Shown: piece after piece, positions 48,530 to 60,332 of the stretch
Numbering within the stretch: the stretch's first letter is position 1
How the letters are laid out: each line of letters starts with the position of its first letter
Source: Plasmopara viticola
Lineage: Eukaryota; Oomycota; Peronosporomycetes; Peronosporales; Peronosporaceae
DNA: 64,000 nucleotides
Direction of reading: 5' to 3'
Assembly (NCBI GenBank): GCA_001695595.3
Contig: MBPM02000171.1
Span: 1 to 64,000 of the forward strand
Made by a program: the position numbers and the translations under genes
The notes under the pieces: generated by a model
What the model was told of the DNA's origin: nothing
The model's input: the letters and a program-made list of their open reading frames with translations, nothing else
Database searches by the model: none

Positions 48530-50258
48530 CTAAAGCGTTATAAAGCAACACTCCTGACGATCTACAGCAACTAAAGCGTCACCAGACGGTGCCCATTGAA
48601 TACCTAGTGCTTGAAATGAATCTTCCATTGATTAAAAGTGGCAATGAGCTTCCAAAGTCAGTAACACACATTTGTTGCAATAACGACGTACCCGATGGTA
48701 TGTCGGCCCAAGAAACGCCTTCGATAGTCCAAAGATAAACACGACTCTTTCCAGATGTAATGGCAAGACGCGTACGGACGGGATCCCATCGCAAGCTACG
48801 GATTGACTGGAGCAGCGATACAACTGAGTGCAACTGTAGAGTCTCTGTGCGCCAAATCCACACATTGTATGGCATTTGGTCGCACTTGGTCGCAAGAAAT
48901 GCAGAGTCGGCGCTCCAAACAACTCGACTTATACCCATTTTGGGATGTTTTGATCTGCGAACCATGGCATCGTGTAGCGTTAGTATGTCGACGCCAGCGT
49001 AGTCAATATCTTTAAGCGTACGTACAACGTATTAGAATCTATTGTACGAACAGAGAATGGTGGCTCCCGGGTCACAAAGCAAATGTCACGAGATTTGCTG
49101 CTGCCGGCAGCCTCAGCGGCCGCGGATGCAGCCCGCAGCGAGTTTGATGGCAATGACGAATTCCGTTGTGGCACCGCAACGCGCTTTCCTTGCGGCCGAT
49201 CCATGACTTTAACATCCACGAAAGTCTCTTCGTACTCGATCTGCGTGGCAAGCAAATCAGTGACACTTGTTATTTAAACTAGCTCCATCCTTACCGCTGC
49301 CTGGTTCGCATGAGATCTCGTGACGGCAATACTTTCGTGATCAAAGTCCGCAACGGGCTTCCAGTTAACATGACTCAGTACTCGCAGGTGATTATCGAAA
49401 CTTCCAAGCGCAAGGAATTGGCCTGACGCCGACCACGCCATGCTCTTCAACCCCAAAGCATTTTCATAAGCCTACAAGGCCGATAAATGTAGTTCAATAC
49501 GAATCTTTCATGAGGCAAGTTAATTTGCGGCTCTACTGGTACCTGGTACTTGGCTAACAGCGATCCATCGGGCGAATAGATTAAAAGTCTGAACTCTAAG
49601 TCGGAATCTCGCACAGCGATTGTTCTGCAATAAATACTCAAAGTCAACACATTCCTTTGCTTTCACCTTGATGAACGTACGCATCATCGGATGACCAGGC
49701 AATATCGATGCAGTCGTAGCTTTCTGTGGCGAAATGAACTGTGAGCTCCCAGCACTCACAGCTGTAAATGCCTATAAAATCCTTGCAGTCATGACGCTCT
49801 ACTATTGCTAGAAACAATCCATTTCTTGAGAAGCTGATGCCGTCGACCGCCAATTTCGGATTGCGGATAGAGCAGCGGGCTGTCGGATCTTCAAGGGACC
49901 ATACAGTCGCATGAAGTTGAAAGTCGGACACCGTCACAACATGGCGCGCGTCAGGAGTCCATTCCACGTGGACTAGTCCAGCGACACCTTCCGAAATCTT
50001 GCAAGTCCAGGATGTGTCGTGCACGGACCAGAGTTGCACCACAGCCCGCTTGAATGAACCCGTCAACACGAGATGCGAGTCTTGGGACCATGCGAGCGTC
50101 TGTATCTCCTCCATTGTCGAGTAGCGTTGCACGATTTGCAATGAGCGAGCATCGCGAATGATCAAAGCGGTGCCGCTCGCAATCGCCAAGTACAGGCTGC
50201 ACGGAGACCAGCGCACTAGCCCGTGCGACACACGCATGGCCGATGACACATTTACCAT
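48530..50258 (-). CDS. WRAP73: WRAP73 (WDR8) homologue, WD40-repeat centrosomal protein
   Basis: Six exons: 50258-49681, 49624-49543, 49471-49295, 49240-49026, 48954-48692, 48621-48530; introns 54-71 nt, four of five starting GTAC; 468 residues (human 460). It can be followed against the human protein over the full length: VRWSPCSLYLAIASGTALII, IQTLAWSQDSHLVLTGSFKR, WTCKISEGVAGLVHVEWTPD, ERHDCKDFIGIYSC, AYENALGLKSMAWSASGQFL, KHPKMGISRVVWSADSAFLA, RWDPVRTRLAITSGKSRVYL. The start was taken at MVNVSSAMRVSHG because upstream codons lack an ATG. WRAP73 works with SSX2IP and a kinesin at centrosomes and spindle poles. The stop lies 104 bp from that of the potassium channel on the other strand. Confidence 0.93.
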
Positions 50259-50344
50259 TGTGGCAACGTGGAAATGACCGATGTAGTCCACACAGGAGGT
50301 AATTTGTACGTTGAATCGACCCAATCTTCAATTTACAGTAGGAA
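50259..50344. promoter_or_regulatory. Short bidirectional promoter between WRAP73 and the SANT-like gene
   Basis: Only 86 bp separate the two start codons, which point away from each other, so regulatory sequence must be shared or lie inside the genes. No specific element recognised. Confidence 0.5.
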
Positions 50345-51142
50345 ATGGGTCATGGGAAAAAGTGGAAGGAGATTGAGGACAAAGCTTTAGCTTCTGCGTA
50401 CGCAGAGCTCACGTGTGCAGGAATTAAGAGTGGCGTGACTTTTTGGAAGGCAGTACGTGATCGAATTCAGGGAGTGAGGAGTGCGCGATCACAGCAAAAC
50501 CGGTGGACCCTCATCGCGCAAGACATCAAGATCTTCATTGATTGTTTAGATAACGGAGCTGGCGGTGAGGAAGTAGGCAATGAAGCTCTAGAAAAAGCAA
50601 AGTGTAAGTTTAGGGTGCAAGAGGGTCGAGACTTTGAGTTTGTTGACTGTTGGAGGCTCGTGAGAAATTGCCCAAAGTTCAGCCCAGTCAAAGCGGTACC
50701 AACGTGCGAGACACCGGCTCTCAGCGGGCCTCTTCCTGCTGCTACTGAGACTAAGTCTCGTGTCTTCGCTGCGACTAGATCATTTCCTGAATCAAATAGA
50801 GCACCTAAAGCCACGACTGAGCTTCCTCATATTCTTACTACAACATCGTCCGCTGCCGCAACTGGTCATGATAAGAATACAGAGATGAGAAATGCGAGCA
50901 AAACAATAGCATTGCCGAAGCTTGAACCGACATTTGTGCACCATCAGCTAACGAGTGAAATGCGTCGAAAAAATGATTTGCAAGAGGACGAATTGGCCAT
51001 GAAGTTATTTGGTGAGCCACGCGAGTCAAAGGAGGCGCAGAGTTTTTTTAATTTGCTAAAGCGAAAGAAATTACTGCAGTTAGAACAAGATGTTTATGAA
51101 CTAGAACAAGCTCAGCAGCGACGACGACAGCGCAGAAGCTAA
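50345..51142 (+). CDS. SANT/Myb-like putative DNA-binding protein
   Basis: Single exon, 265 residues, start MGHGKKWKEIEDKALASAYA. The N-terminal region has the spaced tryptophans of a trihelix/Myb-like domain (KWKEIEDKAL, TFWKAVRDRIQGV, RSQQNRWTLIAQDIKIFID), similar to the GSTT3-like/NAM-associated proteins of plants and oomycetes. The middle is Ser/Thr/Pro-rich and disordered. The C-terminus is a basic coiled coil (FFNLLKRKKLLQLEQDVYEL). Probably nuclear. Such genes often come from Harbinger-type transposons, but nothing here proves that. It starts 86 bp from the WRAP73 start on the other strand, so the two share a promoter region. Confidence 0.75.
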   Translation: MGHGKKWKEIEDKALASAYAELTCAGIKSGVTFWKAVRDRIQGVRSARSQQNRWTLIAQDIKIFIDCLDNGAGGEEVGNEALEKAKCKFRVQEGRDFEFVDCWRLVRNCPKFSPVKAVPTCETPALSGPLPAATETKSRVFAATRSFPESNRAPKATTELPHILTTTSSAAATGHDKNTEMRNASKTIALPKLEPTFVHHQLTSEMRRKNDLQEDELAMKLFGEPRESKEAQSFFNLLKRKKLLQLEQDVYELEQAQQRRRQRRS

Positions 51143-53080
51143 CAGAAGGCAACGGCAAAGTGGAATTGAGTGGAAAAAATGCGATTTGGTGGGCTACTTG
51201 CCCATTTTAATCCCCTAGTCAAAGTAGTCACATTTAATAGAATAGGCTTTTACAAGACGCTTCTATAACAAGGGTACAATTTTTGATGTATCAGTCATCG
51301 AAGCGTCGCAATGAGCCGAAAAGCGATGACCAAGACAACGTAGTCGAAGTCAGTGATAAGGAGCAGATTATTTCGTAGACCGTAAATTCCTTCTGGTTAT
51401 CTTACTGATCGCTAAAGTCGGTAATTTCAGTCCATTACTTGCATAGCTCTCAAATCGCACCATGCTGTTCCCGGCTTTTAGAAGTCTGGTTAATAGGCTA
51501 TCTACTCTAAACGCTCATTATACATTTGCTTGCTTTTACTGCAAAGCCGTAAATGCAGCAAATTACAGTAACACATTATGTAATGTTGAGGTCAAAGTCC
51601 ATATGACCAGGAGAAGTACGAAATATATTTTGCAGACGCCCCACACAAGTGCAAGACATTAATTAAAGGGTAGCCATCTCATTATCTGAATTACCTACCT
51701 TCTTCAACTACAAAGCGGAGGACATTTCGCTGGTGTTGTTAACGACTCGTAATACTTGATGATAAAAATCATACATTGCCATTCAGTGGTGTTTTATTGA
51801 TTGTTTTCAGCGTGCAGCACCAACAAGCTATCTTTCTTGCTACGCTGCGTGATCTGATATTTATAGAAGAGTGGAGATTAAAAGCCCTTTCTCTTGCATC
51901 TACCGATACATTTATCTACGGTTTAAGCGGTGCAATGTTATGATAAGTTCCCGAACGTTGTACTGTGTCCACCGTGTCGTAGCACTCGTGACGTATTTAC
52001 ACTTTAGAAGGCAGGTAAGATCACCCAGTCATAAAGGTAGTAGGATACTATAGATTGCAAATTAAAGACCGGTTTATCCGGTAGAGTATATATTTTTGAT
52101 CTCTACCTTTAATTCCTAAAAAACTATGAGAGACTTTAAGAAAACAAAAAGAGTACCGACACAATTAGTCCCAAATATTAAAACCCTAGTTTTTGACAGT
52201 GTTATTTTAAAGATATTAGGAGAGGTTTAAGATATAGAGCTGGCGAGCTTCACCTACGCCCTGGATGGCGACGTCTGTGGTTGATCCTTCGATGCCGAGA
52301 AAGCTTTGATAATCATCTCGTTGGCTACCACAAAATAAGCGTCTAATTTCTCCCCTTCGACAGGACAATTATGTATAAGAAGCTTCGATAAATGATAAGG
52401 TGACTAAGGGACTAAATTGTTAATGCCGCTGGTTTAGGGCCGTGCAAATTTTCGATAAAGGGTCTTAACACAATTTGTCGTCCTTTCAACTCACTCTTTT
52501 AAGAGCAGGTCAGATGAGAAGCTCGGTATCAGCTGGCCGATAAAGATTATGGCTTCGTTTAGCACGCTCGTTTTCATTCTCCAGACAAGGGCTTTCAGAG
52601 GGCATCCATTCAATGATATTACGTTTCTCATTTAATTTTGAAAGAGCCTTGATTAAGAGCGTTTGAACGTCAGTTCCAACGGTACTTTACAAAAAGTGAT
52701 GGAAATCGTCGAGCTCAACAAAATGTGTAAGTGAAACAAAAAATACCATGTGTCAGCACCTTATCAGCACGGTACATTTCCAATGTGTTCACTTATTAGG
52801 TAAAGTCCTTGTTGGCAAACGGTTGACGATGGAGAGTTAAGCTATATATAATTGTTTTAAGTACCACCGGCTTGCAATGTCATGTCTCGAATGATGGTAA
52901 TGGATTAAACTTCGATCGAGCACAGTACACAGTTCAGAATCAGAATAAATTGCTAGTTGCCTACCGTTTTTAATTATATGGGCAAGGCGATTTGGCTTGC
53001 GGGCTTGTACCTAATTTAACTTAAAGAAAGATCCGAAATTGCCAACGCACTATCACTTTCCATAATCAATAGTCGAATTC
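51143..53080. other. Intergenic stretch with worn repeats
   Basis: 1.9 kb with no supported gene. The part 52240-52330 shares blocks (GATGCCGAGAAAGC) with the dispersed repeat seen near 41.4 kb. Confidence 0.45.
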
Positions 53081-54427
53081 CTAATCCATCGCACGATTGG
53101 CTTTGCTTTTGATCGAATCCGTTGCTTTCCCAGCATTATCCTCGACCGTTTTTTTTGTGTCTCCCATCTTTTCTTTGGTCTTATTAGTTGCTTCACCAGC
53201 CGCGTCCTTTGTCTGCTGTGCCTTGTCTTTCGCGAAGTCGGTCACTTCACCAGCTCTTTGTCGAGCGGCTCCAGTCTTCTCTTTTGCCATCTCCGCCGCT
53301 TGGCCAGCTTTGTTTTTTGCCAATTCTGACACGTCACTAGCCTTGTCTCGTGCCTCTCCAGTTTTCTCTTTCGCCATTTCCGCAGCCTGGCCAGCCCTGT
53401 CCTTTGTCATTTCCGTCGCGTCACCAGCCTTGTCCTTCAATTGATCGGCTTTTTCTGTTGCCGCGTCCTTTAATTCCCCAGCCTTCTCTTCGGTCTTCTC
53501 CGTAGCCATGCCAATCGCCTCCTTGCCCTTCTCGGCTGCGCTAGTAAAGGTCTGCTGTACCTCATTTTTCTTGGCAACGGCTGCTCCTATAACAGTTGAA
53601 CCCTTCGCCTCAACGCTTTGGGCTGTTTCTGAATTCTGAGCCGCCAGCTTAGCGTTCTGTAGCGTCTCGGAAATATAGTTCACACTTTCAGTCACGATGT
53701 CCACAGTCGTTGCAGTTAATTTACAGCCAAGGCCACCCGTAATGGTCGAGTCAACTTTGACTGCCGCAGCCGTCACACCCAAGCGGGCGTCCAAATCGCG
53801 AACCTTTTGGACGACTCCTTCCGCCACGCTGCTCACTCCCAGCTTCTCGTCGCCAAACTCGGCGGCACGTACTGCCTCACCCACAACCACTTGGGCACCA
53901 TAAGTAGCTTGGCCAGCCATATTGCCAATAGCGTCGCGCAACCTCGTCAATTGATCATTCGCCGTCTCCACAGCGTCAGTGGCATGTTGACGACCACTAT
54001 TGACAAAGTGTTGCAACGATTCTAGCCCATGCTGGCCACGCGAGCCTCCATACTTATCGTCGTAAGCAATCGCTTCCTTTTGCAGAGTGTCTAGAGAATC
54101 ACGAATGGCGTGCATCCCATCCAACGCCACTGGAACTGATCGCTCGGACAAATCCTGACCCTGGGTCTTCAACTTCTGCGTGGCTGAACGCGAAGCGTCG
54201 AGCGCCGACTTCAGATACTCGCCAGCTGGCTCAAAGCCTTTGTGATTATTCCCATATTCCTCAACACGCTTAGTTAACTGGAAGCGTTACATTCAATTAG
54301 CAAACCTTTCATCACGATTGTATATCTGTTGATAAAAACGCACCTCCGTCAGATAGGAATCAGCTTTCTGCGTCGTGAAATGGATTTGCTCTCTGGCACG
54401 ATCAATGTCTTGCTGATGGGCGCTCAT
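53081..54427 (-). CDS. LEA-like (group 3/LEA_4) repeat protein, family member C
   Basis: Exon 1 54427-54344, intron 54343-54278 (66 nt), exon 2 54277-53081; 426 residues. Start MSAHQQDIDRAREQIHF aligns with residue 8 of member A; the splice gives ..ADSYLTE|LTKRVEEY, the same site as in A and B. The core is nearly the same as in A over long stretches (LSERSVPVALDGMHAIRDSL, FGDEKLGVSS, VRDLDARLGVTAAAVKVD). The tail holds about eleven 11-residue repeats (KAGQAAEMAKEKTGEARDKA and variants), fewer than in A. A and C are therefore a duplicated pair, about 43 kb apart and in opposite orientation. Confidence 0.88.
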
Positions 54428-55225
54428 ATTGCTCGGTGTGTTCTTAAGTGTTGCTTGTGGCTGAAGCGGTAAATCGCACAATGAAAATGATTTAGATGCA
54501 GACGACCAAGCGCACCGTTAAGTTTGACCACGATTTTTAACAAGCACCTTGTCCCAAGAAGTGATGGGTGGGTCCGATTGACGAATAGATGATGACAACG
54601 GCCACTTTCCCTGCGAACGGGTGCGGAGGATAACTATAAAGTCAGATAGAGGCTTTTGCTTTGAAAGAGAACTCTACATTGCAAGTTGAAGCCATTAAAA
54701 TGTCGAAACCGAAAAAGTCTTTTCGACTGCTAGACTCAGTGGATTCGTCTAGATAGTCGAGCGTCCAAAGTATCTACTTGACGGCAAGGATCAAGGAGTG
54801 CTTACGACTACTTACTACCTACAACAGTGTCGTCTTATGGTGATTGCTTTGCAGCCTCAGGATCGCGACTTTAGACTTGCGTTCGTAGAGCTTTCATTCA
54901 TGCTCTAGGAAAAGGTGGGAGAAGCCGGACCAATCTTTAGCCGGTGATTAATTAATTTCAATCTGGCCGTTAGAAATGGAAAAGAAACGTGATTCCGTTT
55001 CGTACGTCTGCGTTTTGTTGATTGAAGAGAGCAATTCATCATTTTTGCTAGCAAACGCGACAATTTGATGTAGTTGGAAAATGGTTTTTAGGTCACACAG
55101 TTGACGTCGTACTACGGGTCGTTCTTTGTTCTACTGTATTTGCTTGCATATACAAATTGGCGGCTCGATGCTGACACAAATGGGAAAACCAAGATCACCG
55201 CGACCAAGAAAAGAAATTATATAAA

Positions 55226-55428
55226 AGTCACCGCTCGAGTGGACGTCATGTTCGTTGATCAAGCCGATAAATCGGTTGATCAGCTTGACGGCCACCGTAA
55301 ACGCGTTGGATTTGGCTGTGCATACTTTGGACAGGAAAGTGGAGGATGTCGCACTGACATTCATCGTGAGCGCACAAGTCGCGACGGCAATTTACGAAGC
55401 TTCCGCGCGCATTTGTATGTCTAGTTAA
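55226..55428 (+). pseudogene. Possible helical coding remnant
   Basis: One plus-strand frame reads LIKPINRLISLTATVNALDL, then VHTLDRKVEDVALTFIVSA and QVATAIYEASARICMSS before a stop. The regular hydrophobic pattern looks like a coding helix, but there is no start, no upstream exon and no family match. Confidence 0.25.
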
Positions 55429-56515
55429 CCTTATAGTGGCCGCCAAGTTCGCTTACGACGCCTTTTTTGTTTACTGAACATTGTGTGCTTTTAAGAGCAC
55501 ACACAGCAACTGAACAAGGGGCGATCTAAATTACGTGAAGATAAGCATTATCAAAACATAACTGCATCAGAATGGACGACTGATATATATGTCCTTGCCC
55601 TGCTTAATGATAAGAGACTTGCGCTTTTCTAGCCACGACATGTCAAGGGTGTAGGCATGCTTGTCATGTCAATGATAGAAAAGCTCGTGTTCTCAAAAAG
55701 CTTAAGCTTCACACCCAGGTCGATTTTGACCGTGCGATAATTGAATCATCCCAATACCCAGTGCTCTCTATTAAAGTATCCAGTCAGTCTATTTCAGTTG
55801 ATCGCAATCATTTGATGGCGTGCACGACGCCATCAACGGTTGACATAACGGGCCTAAGTCAACCAAGGCTTGAAAAGAATTTCCGTACCATTCTCATGTG
55901 CGTGTACAGTCAACAGCCCATTGCTACTAGTTTATCATTCAAAAAGCTGTCAAGCTTTCAGAGGCGAAAGTTTATCATGATGCGTATCAGCTACACATTT
56001 ACTATGAAAACTTAGAGCTACCCTAGAAGGACATCCTTGCCTTTTAAGTGGCCAGCGTTTCTCTGGATCTTAAATATACCAGTGACGTTTAAAGTCCTTG
56101 GATGTTGCTTTGATCGAGCAATACTTATGCTTGTTGGCACAATATTCGAGTCAGCTGGCGTACATAAACCAATACTCTAGATAAAGAGCGGTAGTTTCTT
56201 ATTTAATGATCGAACACCTTTAACTATGCGTCTAAAAAGCCATCTTCCTGCTTGTCTTAAAAAAATCTTGGACGGATGCAATCGCACTCTTTGCCATGTT
56301 AATTGCATTTGGCCGACTCTGTGCGAGGTCAGGTAATTGTAACCACAAGTACAATGAGCTCACATTCAAGGTCAGAGATTAGAAAGTTTTCAATACAAAA
56401 GGCTTCTGAGCGCGTGTAAGTAGATGTGTGAGCATAGTATGTGGCGGCAGAAATGTATGGTTTAGCAAAGCGTATTGGTTTGTGAGTATCGTGAGAGACA
56501 TTTATAACTTGCTTG

Positions 56516-56592
56516 GTGATTGTAGCATAGTTTTTTCTGTCAGTATTGTAGTAAAAAAAATTCGCCTGTCAAGTCTGACCCGGTCCCACTAA
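56516..56592 (+). repeat. tRNA-Asp-like relic (SINE-like)
   Basis: Contains GGTGATTGTAGCATAG (A-box side) and TTCGCCTGTCAAG (anticodon arm, GTC), then CCCGGTCCCAC where the T arm would be. Too degenerate to be a gene. The same arrangement recurs at 62919-62990. Confidence 0.5.
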
Positions 56593-58408
56593 TCTGGGTT
56601 TTCTTCGTCTTAATTTAGTGAATCTCTAGGATATTAAGCTAAGTGGGTATAAAGCATCATCTAGATGTGCGAATCGCATTATAAAGTGCTAACCTAATTA
56701 TTAATAGCTTGTAAACCCACGATTGCATGCCTCAGCACATATTTCACGGCCCATTCTCTTTTTCTGACTGAATAATCTACCACTGAGGGTCCCAAAATAA
56801 GCTATCGTGTTCATAAAGTACTGTGTACATTCACACTGTTCTAAGACATCCTTGGAGCTGGACTTTCATAGAGGAAGGTTTTGATAAAATTGTTCATTCG
56901 CTAGTTTTATGCTGCTCTCAAGAACATTTAACAACGCTCTTCCATAAACTTCACATTGTCAAGACCAGGCGTGAATGGAACTTTAATCAGGATTATCAAT
57001 CATAGCACTTGGGGTAGGGGGCAACCGGGAAATCAAGGACAATCTTGATCGAAAGATCTTCAGCACAATTTGCACGCCTTTTTTTTGCAAGGTGCTGTGT
57101 GACCCCGTAACACTATGCTAGATAGTAATTACTAGATCTTTAACTTTGTGCACTACACTAAACTCTGCAATTTTCGCAGGGAATTTCCATGGCGGTAAAC
57201 TCTAAAATACCATAGTATGTCAACTGCTTGTCGTGCATTAAAACCCACTTTATATTCGGAATTTTTGAAAAAGAATCTCTTCTTAAGGCAAATGGTCGCT
57301 TTACCTAGCGGACTCACCAGCTAAGACTTGGATCACATCCAATAATAGTTAGATGAATAATCTAGATGTTAGTACGAAGTGTCAATTTGTCATCACAATG
57401 AACAAAAAGGCAGCGAAATTATCTAACGATAAACAAAGAAGGCTACTAGGTGCCGCTACACCTTACATATCCATAAAAAGAAAACTTAGGCATGCGTACG
57501 CCCCAGAAAGACATCGAAGCTATTGAAGATACTAATATTTTTGCGTAAATTGATGTGACGACGTCTTTGAAGCCTTCCTTGGCGGGTATCCAATTCTGAT
57601 GGCGGGATTGCTTTCTGAAAGCGCTACAGACAAGATGGTAACATCATAGTTAGATGCCATATGCTTTACGGCTCCAGATTCGTCCCTTACAAATATCTGA
57701 ACATCCAAGGACGCAATTAAGCCACAACTACACATGTGATCACTCATTGAAAGCGCTAAGATGCATTTTGTGGGAGGCGAAAAGACTGCTTTGCTGTACG
57801 TATAACACGCTCCTCTTGTACATACAAAAAAGCAAAGCCTTTTTCAGACATAACCTCCAGAATATATACAATTCTGCAAAAACCGATGTGCTTGCCAATG
57901 CACATTGGCGCAGTCCAGACTATAATTGGACCACATGAGCCGGTTTATAAGCTCTATAGACGAACGGATTTGTCAGACTTATAAACGAACAATAGCTTAG
58001 AACTAAACGTGAAGATCGACAAGATGAGTGACTAACTTTTCGATATATATTGCAACTGCATCGCTTGAAGTGCGCAGACGGTCTGCTCGACTAGACGTTG
58101 AATCTTGCAGATCGAGCCCAAATCGCGGCTGCGAACGCCAAAAGGTAAATACTTGTTCGTTAAAGAAACAAAATGCTCCAGCTAGCTGCCCTTTCGGCCT
58201 AGATTAGTGTTTCACGGTCTCTACAACATCCTGGTGTTCCCACGTGTGCAAGTGAATCGGGCGTTTGTATAAAGATCTGTGGTAACTGTCAGACAGTCCT
58301 TCCTGCGGCTCTTACGCCGACGCATATACAGAAGCCACTACTAGTAAGCTCATAAGCCTCAACTTTGTTTTTGCTCATTGGCAACATGGGTGTACTGCTA
58401 ATAAATTT

Positions 58409-58477
58409 AGCAGGTGCCAAGCGTGTAGGTGGCACATATATGGTTTGTATGTGCCACTTACACGCTTGGCACCTGCT
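58409..58477. repeat. Near-perfect 30-bp inverted repeat with 9-nt loop
   Basis: Arms 58409-58438 and 58448-58477 are complementary at 29 of 30 positions; the odd pair is G:U-compatible in RNA of one strand. The loop is TATGGTTTG. The sequence would fold into a long hairpin like a small-RNA precursor or a tiny foldback element. No coding frame is supported across it. Confidence 0.9.
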
Positions 58478-60276
58478 CCAGCCATCATGACTGTGACGCA
58501 AACAGAGCTCATTAGCTTGCAAAAATCTATGCCTGTCTAACCGACCAGTATCACATCACACTGCTTCCAATAGAGTCTAGATTGCACACTTATGGGACAC
58601 AATTGCAGAGAAACGATTTTGGAGATCGTTTGTTGAACAAGGCTTGAGCGGCGAGCGCGGTGAAGTCGGTGAGGGAGGAGGAGTCTTTGTTGCTTTGAGC
58701 AAATTGAGAAGTGATATCAAGAGGAGGGCTCTAACGTATTTCTGCCTTGCTACACCCTTACAGGTGGCTTTCAATCATCTACTGCGAACATTTATAGGCC
58801 ATCAGTCTCTTTTACTTTACCTGGCTCCTTACACATCCTGTTATAGAAGATCTTTAACTTATAATGATTACGAGAAATCCTTCTGGTATGCGCCTATTCG
58901 TATGGATAGTACCAATGCATACTCATTTTCGAGATATTGTGTTTATATGGCATAGTGACCGTTTCCCGCACATCTGTCGGTGACGACGGTTACATCGCGA
59001 TAAGTACATTGTCTTTTCAGCAGCCTGACTGACATTGGCTGTAGGGATCTGAATGCAAGCCTCTCTAGTAGCATTCTTGGTCGTATTAGTATATTCCTGA
59101 TGACGAGCTCTCGAGTGATTGCTTAATCAGCAATTCGTGATCTTGATGAAGTGAAGTGTATGTAAAATCCCCCCCTTTTTCTTTAAAAATGAGCAAATAA
59201 CAGATGAGCGAACGTGACCAAAGGAACCTTTATTGAACTCGAGATACTTACCTTTATACGAACGACAAGCGTCATACACACACACAATTTTAAATTCCAC
59301 ACACGATACTCACACGTTATCAAATTGTCTATTTCTGCCGCCACATCCTTTGATCACCATGCCTCCACAAGCCCTCTATGCAGCTCACCAGCTTGCCAAA
59401 CTAGTATGCTTATCTGACCGGTACCCGATACGGTCCACGCATTAATGCCGCTTGCACTATTATTTTTCGTCATAATCGAGCAATGGGCTCGAGTTGAGGT
59501 GCCGTCTCATTGCTGAAGTGCTTATGTAGACAACTACAATGCTTTCTCCGCTTTGGATTCGATCTGCGGAATGCGATAAATCAGTTGCGCTTCGAGAAAA
59601 TAAAGATCACGTCCGGCGCAGATGTGCCCTGTGAGTGTGCGTACGAACAATACGGCAAGCATATAGATGTGCAGTGGAAAAGTGTGCTTTTTCTGGGCGG
59701 ATATTAGCTATAATATCTGATCAATCAATTTTGCTACAAATGTGACATGACTTTGTTGGCACTGCCCGCTATGCATAAATTGAATACCGTATGAATAGCA
59801 GCTCGCAAACTAGGCCTCGCTAATGTGCCACATACCCTACCTATCACCCTAAAAAGTATTTGGCGTAATTTTAAGCATAGCAAAGTACCTTCAGCTGTAT
59901 AGCACAAGTCATATCCTTCGCGGTTGCTGAGCAAACCCTGGCCAATCGAGCACTAACGATTACATGCGTGGAGCCTGAGACAACTGCATATTTTTTGCTT
60001 GGGTAAGGTGTATTTCAAGAGAAAAAAAATCTACAATTTAATTGACACGGCTCCCTGAAAATATTCATGTGTTAGACGGGTGGTCCACCTTTTTTATGAG
60101 CGCAAATCGATATTTATCTTGTAGGTAGTGCGAATAATGATTGGGTTACGAATTAGTGGGAGCTGAACGGCAGTCTAAAATTTGGGATGAACACTTAACG
60201 GCAAAGTTTCATTTTTTTCTCGCAAAACCGTTTTTCCAGGCACGAGAAACTCTAGATGGAGGCAAGCATCATCCGA

Positions 60277-60293
60277 TCTCATTTTCGATTTCA
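60277..60293 (+). promoter_or_regulatory. Oomycete Inr/FPR-like core promoter candidate
   Basis: TCTCATTTTCGATTTCA, 40-55 bp before the start codon, resembles the oomycete initiator plus flanking promoter region (TCATTY..CAWTTT type). The tandem neighbour has a related TCACATTTCCAAACT at 61884-61898, before its own start. Confidence 0.35.
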
Positions 60294-60332
60294 ATTCCAA
60301 GCACTCCAAGCACAACTCCGAACGAATTGACA

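Larger units (their letters stand above)
54428..60276. other. Gene-poor stretch before the tandem LEA-like pair
   Basis: 5.8 kb without a supported gene. It includes a possible coding remnant (55226-55428), a tRNA-Asp-like relic (56516-56592) and a long hairpin (58409-58477), all listed separately. Remaining open frames are short and lie over each other on both strands. Confidence 0.5.
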
